DNA of 30,777 nucleotides from Candidatus Methylomirabilota bacterium (GCA_016208645.1 JACQXP010000090.1:1-30777), one strand, 5' to 3'; positions 6,503 to 12,988 are shown, counted from the stretch's first letter. Notes: generated by a model from the sequence alone, not told the origin. Program-made: numbers and translations.

Positions 6503-6982
6503 ATGCTGTGTCGGCACACGGTGCCGGACTGGCACCGATATGTGAGACCCACGGCGGACGCCCTGCCTATCTTCGCGGGGTGCCGCCTGCTGGTGAAGGA
6601 GGGCGAGCCGGCCAGCGATCCCCGCAGCATCGCCTGCGCCTTCTGGGGGCACCAGCGAGATTGCCCGGTGTACCAGGGCCCGGGGGGGCCGGACCGGATG
6701 CAGGTCGGGAGGACTGGCGGGACTCGTCCCTCGGATGTGCCCGTGGTGCTGGACGCGGTCTGGCCGGTCCGGGCGCCCGGGGTGCCGGACCGCATGCGAC
6801 TCGCCATCATCGGGCTGGGCATGCTCTCCAGCGCGCTCCTGCTGTGGACGGCCGGGGTGGGCGTGGCGATCCTCGGCGGAAAGGCCCCGCCCACCGGGTA
6901 CCTCACCGTGACGGTCGTGGCGGCGGCGGTCTCGATCGTGACCCACGTTCTGGCCACGCTCCGGGCGTGGGTCCGGGGGTGA
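6503..6982 (+). CDS. cysteine-containing two-helix membrane protein, unknown
   Basis: A 159-residue protein I do not recognise. The N-terminal ~60 residues are soluble and hold Cys28, Cys44 and Cys53, in GCRLLVKEG and CAFWGHQRDCPVYQG, plus Cys3. The arrangement suggests a small metal or disulfide motif. Two hydrophobic segments follow (about residues 98-122 and 130-153). The start is uncertain: no strong ribosome binding site precedes the ATG at 6503. It lies in the cluster opened by the Cld-family gene and its stop is 13 bases before the next small gene. The position beside a haem protein and upstream of a dihaem cytochrome suggests a membrane redox role, which is inference only. Confidence 0.6.
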   Translation: MLCRHTVPDWHRYVRPTADALPIFAGCRLLVKEGEPASDPRSIACAFWGHQRDCPVYQGPGGPDRMQVGRTGGTRPSDVPVVLDAVWPVRAPGVPDRMRLAIIGLGMLSSALLLWTAGVGVAILGGKAPPTGYLTVTVVAAAVSIVTHVLATLRAWVRG

Positions 6983-6995
6983 CCGGCGATCCCTC

Positions 6996-7166
6996 GTGAC
7001 GCTCAAAGGGGCCGTCTGGCTCTGGGGCGTCACGATTGGGCTGGCAACACTGGGGTTGGCGACGCTCGTCGTGCTCCACGGACGCTGGGGCGTCGGGCTC
7101 TTGATCCTGGCGGGCGGGGCCGGCTTCCTCCTGGGGGCGCGCTGGCTGGCGCGCGTCCGGGGGTAG
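6996..7166 (+). CDS. 56-residue membrane miniprotein
   Basis: Starting at a GTG, the frame encodes 56 residues, with two hydrophobic segments (about 7-27 and 31-48) separated by a short HGRWG turn, ending in basic RWLARVRG. The hydrophobic, helix-forming composition and the snug fit between neighbouring stops make it a likely real gene. No clear ribosome binding site is seen, and translation may be coupled to the gene ending at 6982. Function unknown. Confidence 0.5.
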   Translation: MTLKGAVWLWGVTIGLATLGLATLVVLHGRWGVGLLILAGGAGFLLGARWLARVRG

Positions 7167-7191
7167 GCCAGGCGACGGAAAGGAGACTGGC

Positions 7192-7521
7192 ATGGAGACA
7201 CGCTGTTTGCGGATCCTGACCATCGGCCTCCTGGTGGTGGGCCTGTTGGCCGGCTGTGCCACGACGGCGGTCCGGCAGGACCTGGGCGGCCTGGTGAACG
7301 CGGAGAACCCGGAGTACCTGGCCCATCCGCTCCGCATGATCTCGATGGGCGTCAACTTCGTGGGAAACCTCACGCAGTATGTCGCGGTGGAACCGATGTA
7401 TTTCGTGCTGTCCCCGATTCCGGAGGTGGTGGGGCTCAGCCTGGAGGAGCGGCGCTACATCGAGCAACGCAAGGAGGCCTGGGGACAGTACTTCGCGGGC
7501 CAGCGTCCGGCCGTCCAGTAG
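7192..7521 (+). CDS. small predicted lipoprotein, unknown
   Basis: A 109-residue protein with a lipoprotein signal peptide: basic start, hydrophobic core, lipobox LLAGC with Cys22 as the lipidated residue. The mature part (about 87 residues) has a central hydrophobic stretch (NFVGNLTQYVAVEPMYFVLS) and a charged C-terminal helix (LEERRYIEQRKEAW). AAAGGAG 8 bases upstream supports the ATG at 7192. It is probably anchored in the inner or outer membrane, facing the periplasm. I recognise no family. It sits in the Cld-family/cytochrome cluster. Confidence 0.75.
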   Translation: METRCLRILTIGLLVVGLLAGCATTAVRQDLGGLVNAENPEYLAHPLRMISMGVNFVGNLTQYVAVEPMYFVLSPIPEVVGLSLEERRYIEQRKEAWGQYFAGQRPAVQ

Positions 7522-7555
7522 CCGAGTCACGAGCGTCCGGGGGCGAGGCAGCATC

Positions 7556-7675
7556 ATGGCACGCCACGCGATCCGCCGGCGGGTCCGGGGCCTGCGGGAG
7601 TTCTGGCCGTTCCTCGTGCTCGGTGGTCTGGGGATCGTCGGCTTTGTATGGGCCGCGACCGGACTGTGGTGGTAG
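7556..7675 (+). CDS. 39-residue single-helix membrane miniprotein
   Basis: An ATG at 7556 encodes a basic head with seven Arg among the first 14 residues and one strongly hydrophobic helix (FWPFLVLGGLGIVGFVWAA), a classic inside-positive membrane anchor. GGGGCGAGG upstream is a passable ribosome binding site. The gene lies between the lipoprotein and the ribbon-helix-helix gene. Too short for a family call; it may be an accessory subunit of a membrane complex. Confidence 0.5.
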   Translation: MARHAIRRRVRGLREFWPFLVLGGLGIVGFVWAATGLWW

Positions 7676-7696
7676 GGTCGTCCGGGGAGGGGGCGC

Positions 7697-7993
7697 ATGA
7701 CCAAGGGCAGACCGGCACGGGGAAGGGGGCGGGCCACGTCGGCCCGGCATCCCCGCACCCCGGTGGTCCCCCTGGACGCCGAGGACATCGCCATGGCCCG
7801 GCTGCAGGCCCACATCCGGAAGACCGAGGCGATCCGCGGACCGGACGGCCTGGGCGCCACCTGGCTGGCCCGCACGACCGTGCAGATCCCCCGGGCCCTG
7901 CTCCACCAGGCGCGGGACCGGGCACGGCGGGATGGGGCGACCCTCTCGGAGGTCGTGGAGGCCGCCCTGAAACGATACCTGAAGTCGCGGTGA
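7697..7993 (+). CDS. ribbon-helix-helix domain protein
   Basis: A 98-residue protein whose C-terminal ~40 residues (TTVQIPRALLHQARDRA, then TLSEVVEAALKRYL) match the CopG/Arc-type ribbon-helix-helix DNA-binding fold. The first ~25 residues are basic and disordered and residues 26-55 form a helical linker. GGGAGG precedes the ATG at 7697. It could be a local transcription regulator of this cluster or an orphan antitoxin. No toxin-like gene follows, since the next frame belongs to a different small family. Operator sites were not identified. Confidence 0.7.
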   Translation: MTKGRPARGRGRATSARHPRTPVVPLDAEDIAMARLQAHIRKTEAIRGPDGLGATWLARTTVQIPRALLHQARDRARRDGATLSEVVEAALKRYLKSR

Positions 7994-8011
7994 CGAGTCG
8001 CGCGCCCGGGA

Positions 8012-8305
8012 ATGGCGATGGCCAGCTACCAGGTTCTGTACTGGCGCGAGATCCCGTCCCTGGTCAAGGCCAGCGACGCCACCGGCGAGGTGAGCGTGCG
8101 CCTTCCGCAGCGGTTTCACGACGCCATAGACGAGGCCGCGATGCGGGTGGGGGCAACCGACACCGAGGCGTACCTGGCCGGCTGGCATTGGGGCCCGGTT
8201 CAACAGCGGCCGGGGACGGCGCGCGAGGTCGCGGAGGCGATCGCGGCGGACCTGGCTGTGTCCACTCTCCTTTCCACCTCTCCTGATCCCTTTCGGGAAC
8301 CTTGA
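8012..8305 (+). CDS. small protein resembling the PF13769 'virulence factor' family
   Basis: A 97-residue protein with the pattern YQVLYWREIPSLVKA near the N terminus, RLPQRFHDAIDEAAMRVG in the middle and the WHWG-containing segment before an AREVAEAIAADL helix. This resembles the short soluble proteins grouped under the misleading Pfam name 'virulence factor', which has no established biochemical role. ATGs at 8012 and 8018 are both possible and neither has a clear ribosome binding site. It starts 18 bases after the ribbon-helix-helix gene and probably shares its mRNA. The family match is from memory of the pattern. Confidence 0.65.
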   Translation: MAMASYQVLYWREIPSLVKASDATGEVSVRLPQRFHDAIDEAAMRVGATDTEAYLAGWHWGPVQQRPGTAREVAEAIAADLAVSTLLSTSPDPFREP

Positions 8306-8398
8306 TCGCCTCCTGGGCGTTGACGGTCTGGGACAACCGCGCGTCGGGAACCACCCGGGGCGCCGGGTGGAGGCGTTTGGGGCCCGCGGTCACGCAGC

Positions 8399-9178
8399 AT
8401 GGTTTCTGGCGCAGATCATCCCTCCCAAAAAGACTGCTCGCGAATCGGGTCGCGTCCGCCGGAGGCGGATGCCCCCGGGGGGATCGGCGAGGGTCCGAGG
8501 ACCCGTCGGGGCATTCGCACCGTGGTCCTGTCGGCGGTGGCGTTGGTCGGTCTGGCGGCGCTCGCCGTGGCTGTGCTCTCCACCAGCCTGAATCCGCCGC
8601 CGGAGACGGCGCCGCGCCCGGGGCCCGCGGCCGAGGCGTCCCGGCGGGGGATCGGGCCCCCGGAAACCGAGGGGCCGGTGATCGCGGGCACGGTCTCGGT
8701 CGCCCCGGAGCTTCGCGCCCACTTGACCGGGGAGGCGACGCTGTTCATTATTGCACGGAAGGGTCCCGGGCCCCCCTTCGCGGTGCTGCGCATTGCCCGG
8801 CCCAGTTTCCCACTGGCCTATCGGCTGGGGCCGGGGGATGTGATGACGGCCGGGACACCCTTCGAGGGCGAGGTGGACGTGAGCGCCCGCCTGAGCAGGG
8901 CGGCGGCCGCGGCCCCCGCAGGGCGGGGCGATCTGGAGGGGGAGCACCCGGGTCGGGTGACCGTCGGCGCGCGCGGCGTGGACATCGTGATCTCCCACGT
9001 TCGCTGCTGGCGGAGGCCATGGGGCCGTGACGCGAGGAGGTGTGGCGTGACGGATCTGAAGAAGGTGAGGCGCAGCCTCCTGGACCTGAAGATGACGGAG
9101 AACTTCCTGCGCCAGTATCCGCAGCTCGCCGCCAAGGTGGCCGCGGCGCTGGAGAAGTCCGGGGGTCAGAAGGGGTGA
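8399..9178 (+). CDS. membrane-anchored protein with CycH/CcmI C-terminal-like domain
   Basis: After a ~40-residue hydrophilic start, one transmembrane helix (about residues 42-63) anchors a domain at residues 90-198. That domain follows the C-terminal beta domain of cytochrome c maturation protein CycH/CcmI: VIAGTVSVAPEL, TLFIIARK, PFAVLRIARPSFPLAYRL and GDLEGEHPGRVTVGARGVDIVIS. In CycH this periplasmic domain binds apocytochrome c. The TPR part of CycH and other ccm genes are absent here. The frame runs on without a stop into a helical C-terminal piece that has its own strong ribosome binding site and GTG at 9047, so the last 60 residues may be a separate protein. A dihaem cytochrome c gene overlaps the end, which fits an apocytochrome-related role. 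Confidence 0.7.
   Translation: MVSGADHPSQKDCSRIGSRPPEADAPGGIGEGPRTRRGIRTVVLSAVALVGLAALAVAVLSTSLNPPPETAPRPGPAAEASRRGIGPPETEGPVIAGTVSVAPELRAHLTGEATLFIIARKGPGPPFAVLRIARPSFPLAYRLGPGDVMTAGTPFEGEVDVSARLSRAAAAAPAGRGDLEGEHPGRVTVGARGVDIVISHVRCWRRPWGRDARRCGVTDLKKVRRSLLDLKMTENFLRQYPQLAAKVAAALEKSGGQKG
9047..9178 (+). CDS. possible separate 43-residue helical protein, in frame with the CycH-like gene
   Basis: A GTG at 9047 has an excellent ribosome binding site (GAGGAGG, 6 bases upstream) and encodes 43 residues beginning with TDLKKVRRSLLDLK and ending AALEKSGGQKG, an all-helical charged peptide. The preceding ~18 residues of the longer frame (WRRPWGRDARR) look like translated spacer. Either the CycH-like gene lost its stop and both are fused, or the small protein is an internal start product. 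The stop overlaps the cytochrome c start (GTGA). Confidence 0.45.
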   Translation: MTDLKKVRRSLLDLKMTENFLRQYPQLAAKVAAALEKSGGQKG

Positions 9179-9813
9179 AGCCGCCGCGGCTCGGCGTGGC
9201 CCTCGCCCCGGCACTGCTCCTGGCGGGCCTTTTCTCCCCGAGCGCGACGCGGGCCGCCGACGCGCCGCGTGCCCGCTCGGCGGGAGAGCGGGTGGCGCTG
9301 GCCAAGGGATGCGGGGCGTGCCACGCCCTGCCAGGGGAGCCGCGCGGGAAGAAGCCCGGGCCGTCCTTCCTGGCGCCCGCGTCGCCCCAGCCGGCCTCCG
9401 AGGTGTTGCGCCGCCTGTGGAATCACATCCCCGGGATGCGGCAGCACTTCCTGGCGCGTGGTCTGGCGTGGCCCGTGATCCAGAGCCAGGAGATGGCCGA
9501 CCTCCTGACCTTCCTCGGGATGCAGCCCGGCCTGGGACGCCCCCCGAACCTGGACCGTGGGCGGGTCCTCTTGCTGCAGAAGGGATGCCTGAAGTGCCAC
9601 GCGCTGGCCGGCGAGGGCGCGCGCGTCGCCCCCGACCTGGCGCGGTTCCGCCAGTTCGGGAGCCCGGTTCCCCTGGCCGCCGCCCTGTGGAACCACGTCC
9701 CGGCCATGCTGGATCGCATTGACGAGAGTGGCATCCCGTATCCCGTCTTTCAGGAGGGAGAGATGGTGGATCTCCTGGGGTTCCTGAGCGCGTTCGCGGA
9801 TGTGTCCCACTGA
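9175..9813 (+). CDS. periplasmic dihaem cytochrome c
   Basis: The 212-residue protein starts at a GTG overlapping the previous stop and has a Sec signal peptide (hydrophobic core ALLLAGLF, cleavage near ATRAADA). It has two CXXCH haem c sites: CGACH near residue 46 and CLKCH near residue 140. The protein is an internal duplication: each half has the CXXCH followed by LWNHxPxM, then PVxQxxEMxDLLxFL. The conserved Met residues of these blocks are the likely sixth haem ligands. It would act as an electron carrier in the periplasm. Its neighbours (CycH-like domain, zinc ribbons) suggest a dedicated maturation or partner set, which is inference. Confidence 0.88.
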   Translation: MKPPRLGVALAPALLLAGLFSPSATRAADAPRARSAGERVALAKGCGACHALPGEPRGKKPGPSFLAPASPQPASEVLRRLWNHIPGMRQHFLARGLAWPVIQSQEMADLLTFLGMQPGLGRPPNLDRGRVLLLQKGCLKCHALAGEGARVAPDLARFRQFGSPVPLAAALWNHVPAMLDRIDESGIPYPVFQEGEMVDLLGFLSAFADVSH

Positions 9814-9982
9814 ACACGGCGAGGGGCCCGACCTGCAGGGGGCGCCAAAGGCCTCCACCGTCCCCGACGAAGAGCGACGCTGCGTCCGCTGCGGTCACCC
9901 GGTTCCCGAGCTGCCGCTGGGGTGCAAGTGGCCCTGCCCCAACTGCGGCTTCCTCTATCCCCAGGGGGACTGCTCGGACTGA
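9800..9982 (+). CDS. 60-residue zinc-ribbon-like miniprotein
   Basis: The ATG at 9800 overlaps the end of the cytochrome gene by 14 bases. The C-terminal half carries Cys28-x2-Cys31, Cys42, Cys46-x2-Cys49 and Cys58 (RCVRCGH, GCKWPCPNCGFLY), which looks like a rubredoxin/zinc-ribbon knuckle pair. The first 25 residues are unstructured. Likely metal bound is zinc or iron; the function is unknown. Confidence 0.6.
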   Translation: MCPTEHGEGPDLQGAPKASTVPDEERRCVRCGHPVPELPLGCKWPCPNCGFLYPQGDCSD

Positions 9983-10057
9983 CCCGACCCAATGGCGGGT
10001 CGTGGTGGCGTCGCTTTCGCCGACAGGAAGTGACGCGCGGCCGGAGGCGGGAATCGC

Positions 10058-10429
10058 GTGGGCGAAACGGGCTCCCGGTACGAGGCGGTCGTGGCGCCCG
10101 ACGGACGCATCCTGGAGCTCTGGGAGCACGGCCCGGACGGCCCCCGGCGCCCGATCCAGGCGGCGTCGGCAGCGGGCGTGGCCGTCCTGGCCGCCGGGCG
10201 GGACATCCTGTACCGCTTCGATGACGAGGGATGCCTGCGGGACCTTCCCTATCCCGGGGTCCTCGAGGCGATGCGGCAGGAGATCCAGCTGACCCTGTAC
10301 AAGGTCCGGCACGGCGAACTGCTGGACGAGCCGGAACTGGCCCCGGCCCTGCTGCGGCTGCTGGCGGAGCTCGAGGCAACCGCGGCGGCTTTCCAGGAGA
10401 CGCGGAAGGGGCTCCCCGCGGAGGCATGA
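10058..10429 (+). CDS. unknown 123-residue soluble protein
   Basis: The GTG at 10058 has GGAGGCGGGA upstream. The N-terminal half looks beta-rich (YEAVVAPDGRILELWEHG, AAGRDILYRFDDEGCLRDLPYPG) and the C-terminal half is a long amphipathic helix pair (EAMRQEIQLTLYKVRHGEL, LAPALLRLLAELEATAAAFQE). No signal peptide or membrane segment is seen. The stop overlaps the start of the next zinc-ribbon gene (ATGA), so the two are translationally coupled. I do not recognise a family. Confidence 0.65.
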   Translation: MGETGSRYEAVVAPDGRILELWEHGPDGPRRPIQAASAAGVAVLAAGRDILYRFDDEGCLRDLPYPGVLEAMRQEIQLTLYKVRHGELLDEPELAPALLRLLAELEATAAAFQETRKGLPAEA

Positions 10430-10605
10430 AGCGAACGGGGAACCGCCCGGGTGCGCGGCCTGGGCCGGCGACCGTCACCCGCACCTGCGGGAGCTGCGGA
10501 AAGCGGTTTGCCTGCGTCGCCCGGTCGGTGGCAGACCAGATCGGCCTGTGCCTCCGCTGTTTCGAGCGGAAGGTCCGATTCCCCGGGTTGTGCCAGCGGC
10601 CCTGA
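10426..10605 (+). CDS. 59-residue zinc-ribbon miniprotein
   Basis: It begins at the ATGA overlap with the upstream gene. After a basic N-terminal tail it has Cys21-x2-Cys24 (TCGSCGKRF), Cys30, then Cys42-x2-Cys45 (GLCLRCFERKV) and Cys56. The spacing of the two CXXC knuckles fits a zinc ribbon. It is the second such miniprotein in the cluster; the two flank the unknown 123-residue protein. Confidence 0.6.
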   Translation: MKRTGNRPGARPGPATVTRTCGSCGKRFACVARSVADQIGLCLRCFERKVRFPGLCQRP

Positions 10606-10611
10606 CGGGCG

Positions 10612-10716
10612 GTGGGGGGTGCGGGGGACCTGTGGTCAGGCCGGAGATCCAGAAAGTACAAGGAGGACGTGGAGGCGGTGGTGGAGGCGCACCTGGCGGG
10701 CCAGGGGAAGGCCTGA
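10612..10716 (+). CDS. possible 34-residue charged peptide
   Basis: A GTG 6 bases after the previous stop opens a frame whose second half is protein-like and helical (RKYKEDVEAVVEAHLAGQGKA). There is no clear ribosome binding site, and the first ten residues look like spacer. An alternative internal GTG start after AAGGAG (near 10660) is possible. From 10717 to 10809 I see nothing. Confidence 0.3.
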   Translation: MGGAGDLWSGRRSRKYKEDVEAVVEAHLAGQGKA

Positions 10717-10809
10717 ACGCCTCCGAAGGGACGGCTGGGACAGGCCCCTCTGCCGACCCGATGAGGGGGCGGGAGTGACACACATGGCAGCCGCACTGCC
10801 ACGCCACTG

Positions 10810-11607
10810 ATGGATGAACAGCGCGTTGCCGCCTTCTACAATGAGATCGGCAGCGGGTACGACCGGTCGCTGTACTTTCTGGCCTGCGACCCCCTGTACC
10901 AGGCAGAGATCACCCGCCTCACGGCCGGCCGCCGGTTCCGGCGGATCCTGGATCTGGGCTGCGGCACCGGGAAGCAGACCATCCTGCTGGCGCCCTGCGC
11001 CGATGAAGTCTGGGCCGTGGACATCTCGCCCGAGTCGCTCCGGCAGGCCGAGGCGCGCTGCGCCCAGGCCGGGATTCGCAACGTCCGGTTCCTGCAGCAG
11101 AGCATCGTGGCGCTTCCGGCCGAGGATGGATCGGTGGACGCCATCTTCTCCTACGGCGACGTCATCTCCCACGTTCATGACGCCTACCACGAGGTCTTCC
11201 GCGAGAGCGCTCGCGTTCTCGTGTCAGGAGGTGTAATGGCGTTTGAAGTGGATGGCAAGTGGGAGTTAGATGTAATCCTGCACAAGCCGGCAGAACGTGC
11301 CCGGGCGTGGGCGACGAAGGGCGTGGGGCACCTCCGGGTCTGGCGCGACATCCCGTGCAAGACCTTCACGCAGCCGGAGCTGCGCGGGATCCTGGGGGAA
11401 GTCGGCCTGCACGTGGTCCGCGTCCGCGGCGCGAATATCTTCCACTGCCTGCTGCCCGAGAATATCCTCTTCGGGCTGCCTGCGGACGTGGGGCCGGCCT
11501 GGTGGTTCGCCTCGGCCCTGCTCCAGCAGGTGGACAAGGCGGTGGGCACGCTGTCCGGGTTCTACCGGCTGGCCTCGACGCGGCTGGTGACGGCGGTCAA
11601 AGGCTGA
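10810..11607 (+). CDS. class I SAM-dependent methyltransferase
   Basis: A 265-residue protein with SAM-binding motif I ILDLGCGTGK (residues 46-55), the acidic ribose-binding Asp71 in AVDISPESL, motif II/III region DGSVDAIFSYGDVISHV and post-motif RVLVSGGVMAFEV. It belongs to the Methyltransf_11/25 type. A C-terminal segment of about 100 residues after the Rossmann fold is likely involved in substrate selection, with LPENILFGLPADVGPAWWF near residues 217-235. No clear ribosome binding site precedes the ATG. The substrate is unknown; it is the last same-strand gene of the cluster, 93 bases after the possible 34-residue gene. An imperfect inverted repeat follows at 11610-11700. Confidence 0.85.
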   Translation: MDEQRVAAFYNEIGSGYDRSLYFLACDPLYQAEITRLTAGRRFRRILDLGCGTGKQTILLAPCADEVWAVDISPESLRQAEARCAQAGIRNVRFLQQSIVALPAEDGSVDAIFSYGDVISHVHDAYHEVFRESARVLVSGGVMAFEVDGKWELDVILHKPAERARAWATKGVGHLRVWRDIPCKTFTQPELRGILGEVGLHVVRVRGANIFHCLLPENILFGLPADVGPAWWFASALLQQVDKAVGTLSGFYRLASTRLVTAVKG

Positions 11608-11609
11608 TT

Positions 11610-11700
11610 GCGGATTTGGGATTTTGGATTTCGGATTTGGGCCGAAGGCCCGAAGGTCAGGGATTCCGAGGGCAATCGGCAATCCACAATCCCAAATCGA
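11610..11700. repeat. imperfect inverted repeat of GGATTTGGGATT type
   Basis: The left arm (about 11610-11637) contains GGATTTGGGATTTTGGATT, and the right arm (about 11673-11704) read in reverse contains CGATTTGGGATTGTGGATT; about 22 of 28 aligned bases match. The spacer is ~35 bases. It fills the gap between the methyltransferase and a miniprotein gene and would form a long stem in RNA. AT content is well above the surroundings. Confidence 0.75.
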
Positions 11701-11717
11701 AAATGGAGCGAAGCGGA

Positions 11718-11831
11718 ATGGAACAGGTGATGATCCTGGTGGCAGCGATCGGCTCGATGTTCGTGCTGATCGGGCTGGTGATCTGGCTGGCGTGGCTGTC
11801 GGCGAACCGGAATTCCGAAAGGTCAGTGTGA
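11718..11831 (+). CDS. 37-residue single-helix membrane miniprotein
   Basis: The ATG at 11718 encodes one long hydrophobic helix (VMILVAAIGSMFVLIGLVIWLAWL) with a polar tail SANRNSERSV. GGAGCG about 10 bases upstream is a weak ribosome binding site. An ATG at 11703 would add five residues. The stop region overlaps, tail to tail by 9 bases, another miniprotein on the minus strand. Function unknown. Confidence 0.5.
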   Translation: MEQVMILVAAIGSMFVLIGLVIWLAWLSANRNSERSV

Positions 11832-11936
11832 GCGGACGGGGACCTTCCGCCGCCTCCGACCGAGTGCACCGACCAGCATGATGCCGAGGATGGACCAGGG
11901 AAAGAGCAGGATGATTCCCAGCACGGTTGCGTACAC
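11823..11936 (-). CDS. 37-residue membrane miniprotein, convergent
   Basis: On the minus strand a GTG at 11936 with a near-perfect AGGAGG (11942-11947) encodes 37 residues: a hydrophobic helix (TVLGIILLFPWSILGIMLVGAL) followed by a basic tail GRRRRKVPVRSH, giving an inside-positive C terminus. It could share an mRNA with the 71-residue gene upstream on the same strand, whose stop is 40 bases before this GTG. Function unknown. Confidence 0.5.
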   Translation of the reverse strand: MYATVLGIILLFPWSILGIMLVGALGRRRRKVPVRSH

Positions 11937-11976
11937 GGTAGCCTCCTGGAAGACAGGGGGGCGGCCCAGCCGGGGC

Positions 11977-12192
11977 CTAGTTTCTGTTGTTCCGCGTTCC
12001 CTTCCAGGGAAGGGAGACCTTCAGGGCATCTTCCACCAGGGGAAGCCGGAGGCCGTAGCGCTCTCGCAGCAAGGAAAGGGCGGCCGTATCCCCCGCCCGG
12101 GCCCCCTGCATGAGCTTCGTTCGGGTGAGGTGCTCCGACAGTTCGAAGTCGTCAATCCGACGCTTGATGGCCAGATATTCCCGCGTCTTCAT
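11977..12192 (-). CDS. 71-residue hypothetical protein, helical
   Basis: The start at 12192 has GGGAGGG 6 bases upstream. The sequence is charged and helical (MKTREYLAIKRRIDDFELSE, then LMQGARAGDTAALSLLRERYGL), with no cysteine or membrane segment. It is divergent from the cyclic-nucleotide-binding-like gene, and the 210-base gap between them would hold both promoters, none of which I can read clearly. No family recognised. Confidence 0.6.
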   Translation of the reverse strand: MKTREYLAIKRRIDDFELSEHLTRTKLMQGARAGDTAALSLLRERYGLRLPLVEDALKVSLPWKGTRNNRN

Positions 12193-12401
12193 GGGACCCT
12201 CCCCGCCCGTCCCGGGCTCGGAGTGGATGATTCCCGGTACTCTGGGCGTCGGCACTGACCGAATTGCAGGAATCGGGCCAAGACTGGCGATGGGTAGAAT
12301 CGAGAACCCTGACAGGGGATCGCGGGTGCGAAAGGCAGAGAAATCGCCCGGCGCCAACATCGTCGTCTGGGGGTCGCGCCGATTGTGAGGATCGGAACGG
12401 C

Positions 12402-12935
12402 ATGAGTGCTCGTGGAGGCCTGGCCACTGCCCTAAACCCCGACCACCTGCGTCGGCTGGGCTTCTTCCGGGAGTTCACACCCCCGGAGCTGCGTCGGCTG
12501 GCGGCCCTGGCGGGCCTGCGGAGCTATCGTGATGGGGAGCTCGTAGGGACCGAGGGAACGCGCAAGCAGCGCCGGTCCCTCTACGTGGTTCTCCAGGGGG
12601 AGTTGCAGTACGTGAAGCGGGTCCGGGGCGAGCATGCGACCATCCTGCTGACCCTCCGGCCGGGAGACGTCGGGGGCTTCCTCACCTTCTTCAGCGATGA
12701 TCCCTCGCCCGTGTCCGTCCGAAGCGTCGGGCGAAGCCGCGTGTTCGAGATCGGACGGCGGGAATTCCAGGGGCTGATGGCGGACCACCCGGCGCTGGCC
12801 GCGAAGGTCTTGCAGGCCCTCCTGCGGGCCACCGTGGCGCGCCTGGACGGCCTCCTGGGACAGGTGGCGGCCACGTCCGCCTGGGTCCTGGAGATGGAGC
12901 AGCACCTGCGGGCACTGCCGTTGACGCGGAAATAA
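12402..12935 (+). CDS. cyclic-nucleotide-binding-like domain protein without HTH
   Basis: A 177-residue protein with the Crp/Fnr-type cupin: FFREFTPPELRRLAALAGLRSYRDGELV at the start, LYVVLQGELQYVK near residues 60-72, and a long C helix at 120-160. The phosphate-binding cassette is atypical: the region RPGDVGGFLTFFSDDPSPVSVRSV lacks the usual Glu and Arg that bind cyclic nucleotide. There is no winged-helix DNA-binding domain; the protein ends soon after the C helix. It may sense another ligand or act by protein contact. The upstream ribosome binding site is weak (GTGAGGA). Confidence 0.75.
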   Translation: MSARGGLATALNPDHLRRLGFFREFTPPELRRLAALAGLRSYRDGELVGTEGTRKQRRSLYVVLQGELQYVKRVRGEHATILLTLRPGDVGGFLTFFSDDPSPVSVRSVGRSRVFEIGRREFQGLMADHPALAAKVLQALLRATVARLDGLLGQVAATSAWVLEMEQHLRALPLTRK

Positions 12936-12988
12936 GGGGGTGAAATGCTGGCTTCTTGGCAGGAAGACCTGCCCGCACGACCGCAGGC

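Noticed and set aside
8390..10312. 640-codon minus-strand open frame across the cytochrome region
   Set aside because: It opposes the CycH-like, cytochrome c and zinc-ribbon genes that carry clear motifs and consists of low-complexity Arg/Pro/Gly sequence.
10548..10778. 76-codon glycine-rich frame
   Set aside because: A poly-Gly stretch in the wrong frame of GGTGG-rich DNA; the alternative frame at 10612-10716 looks more like protein.
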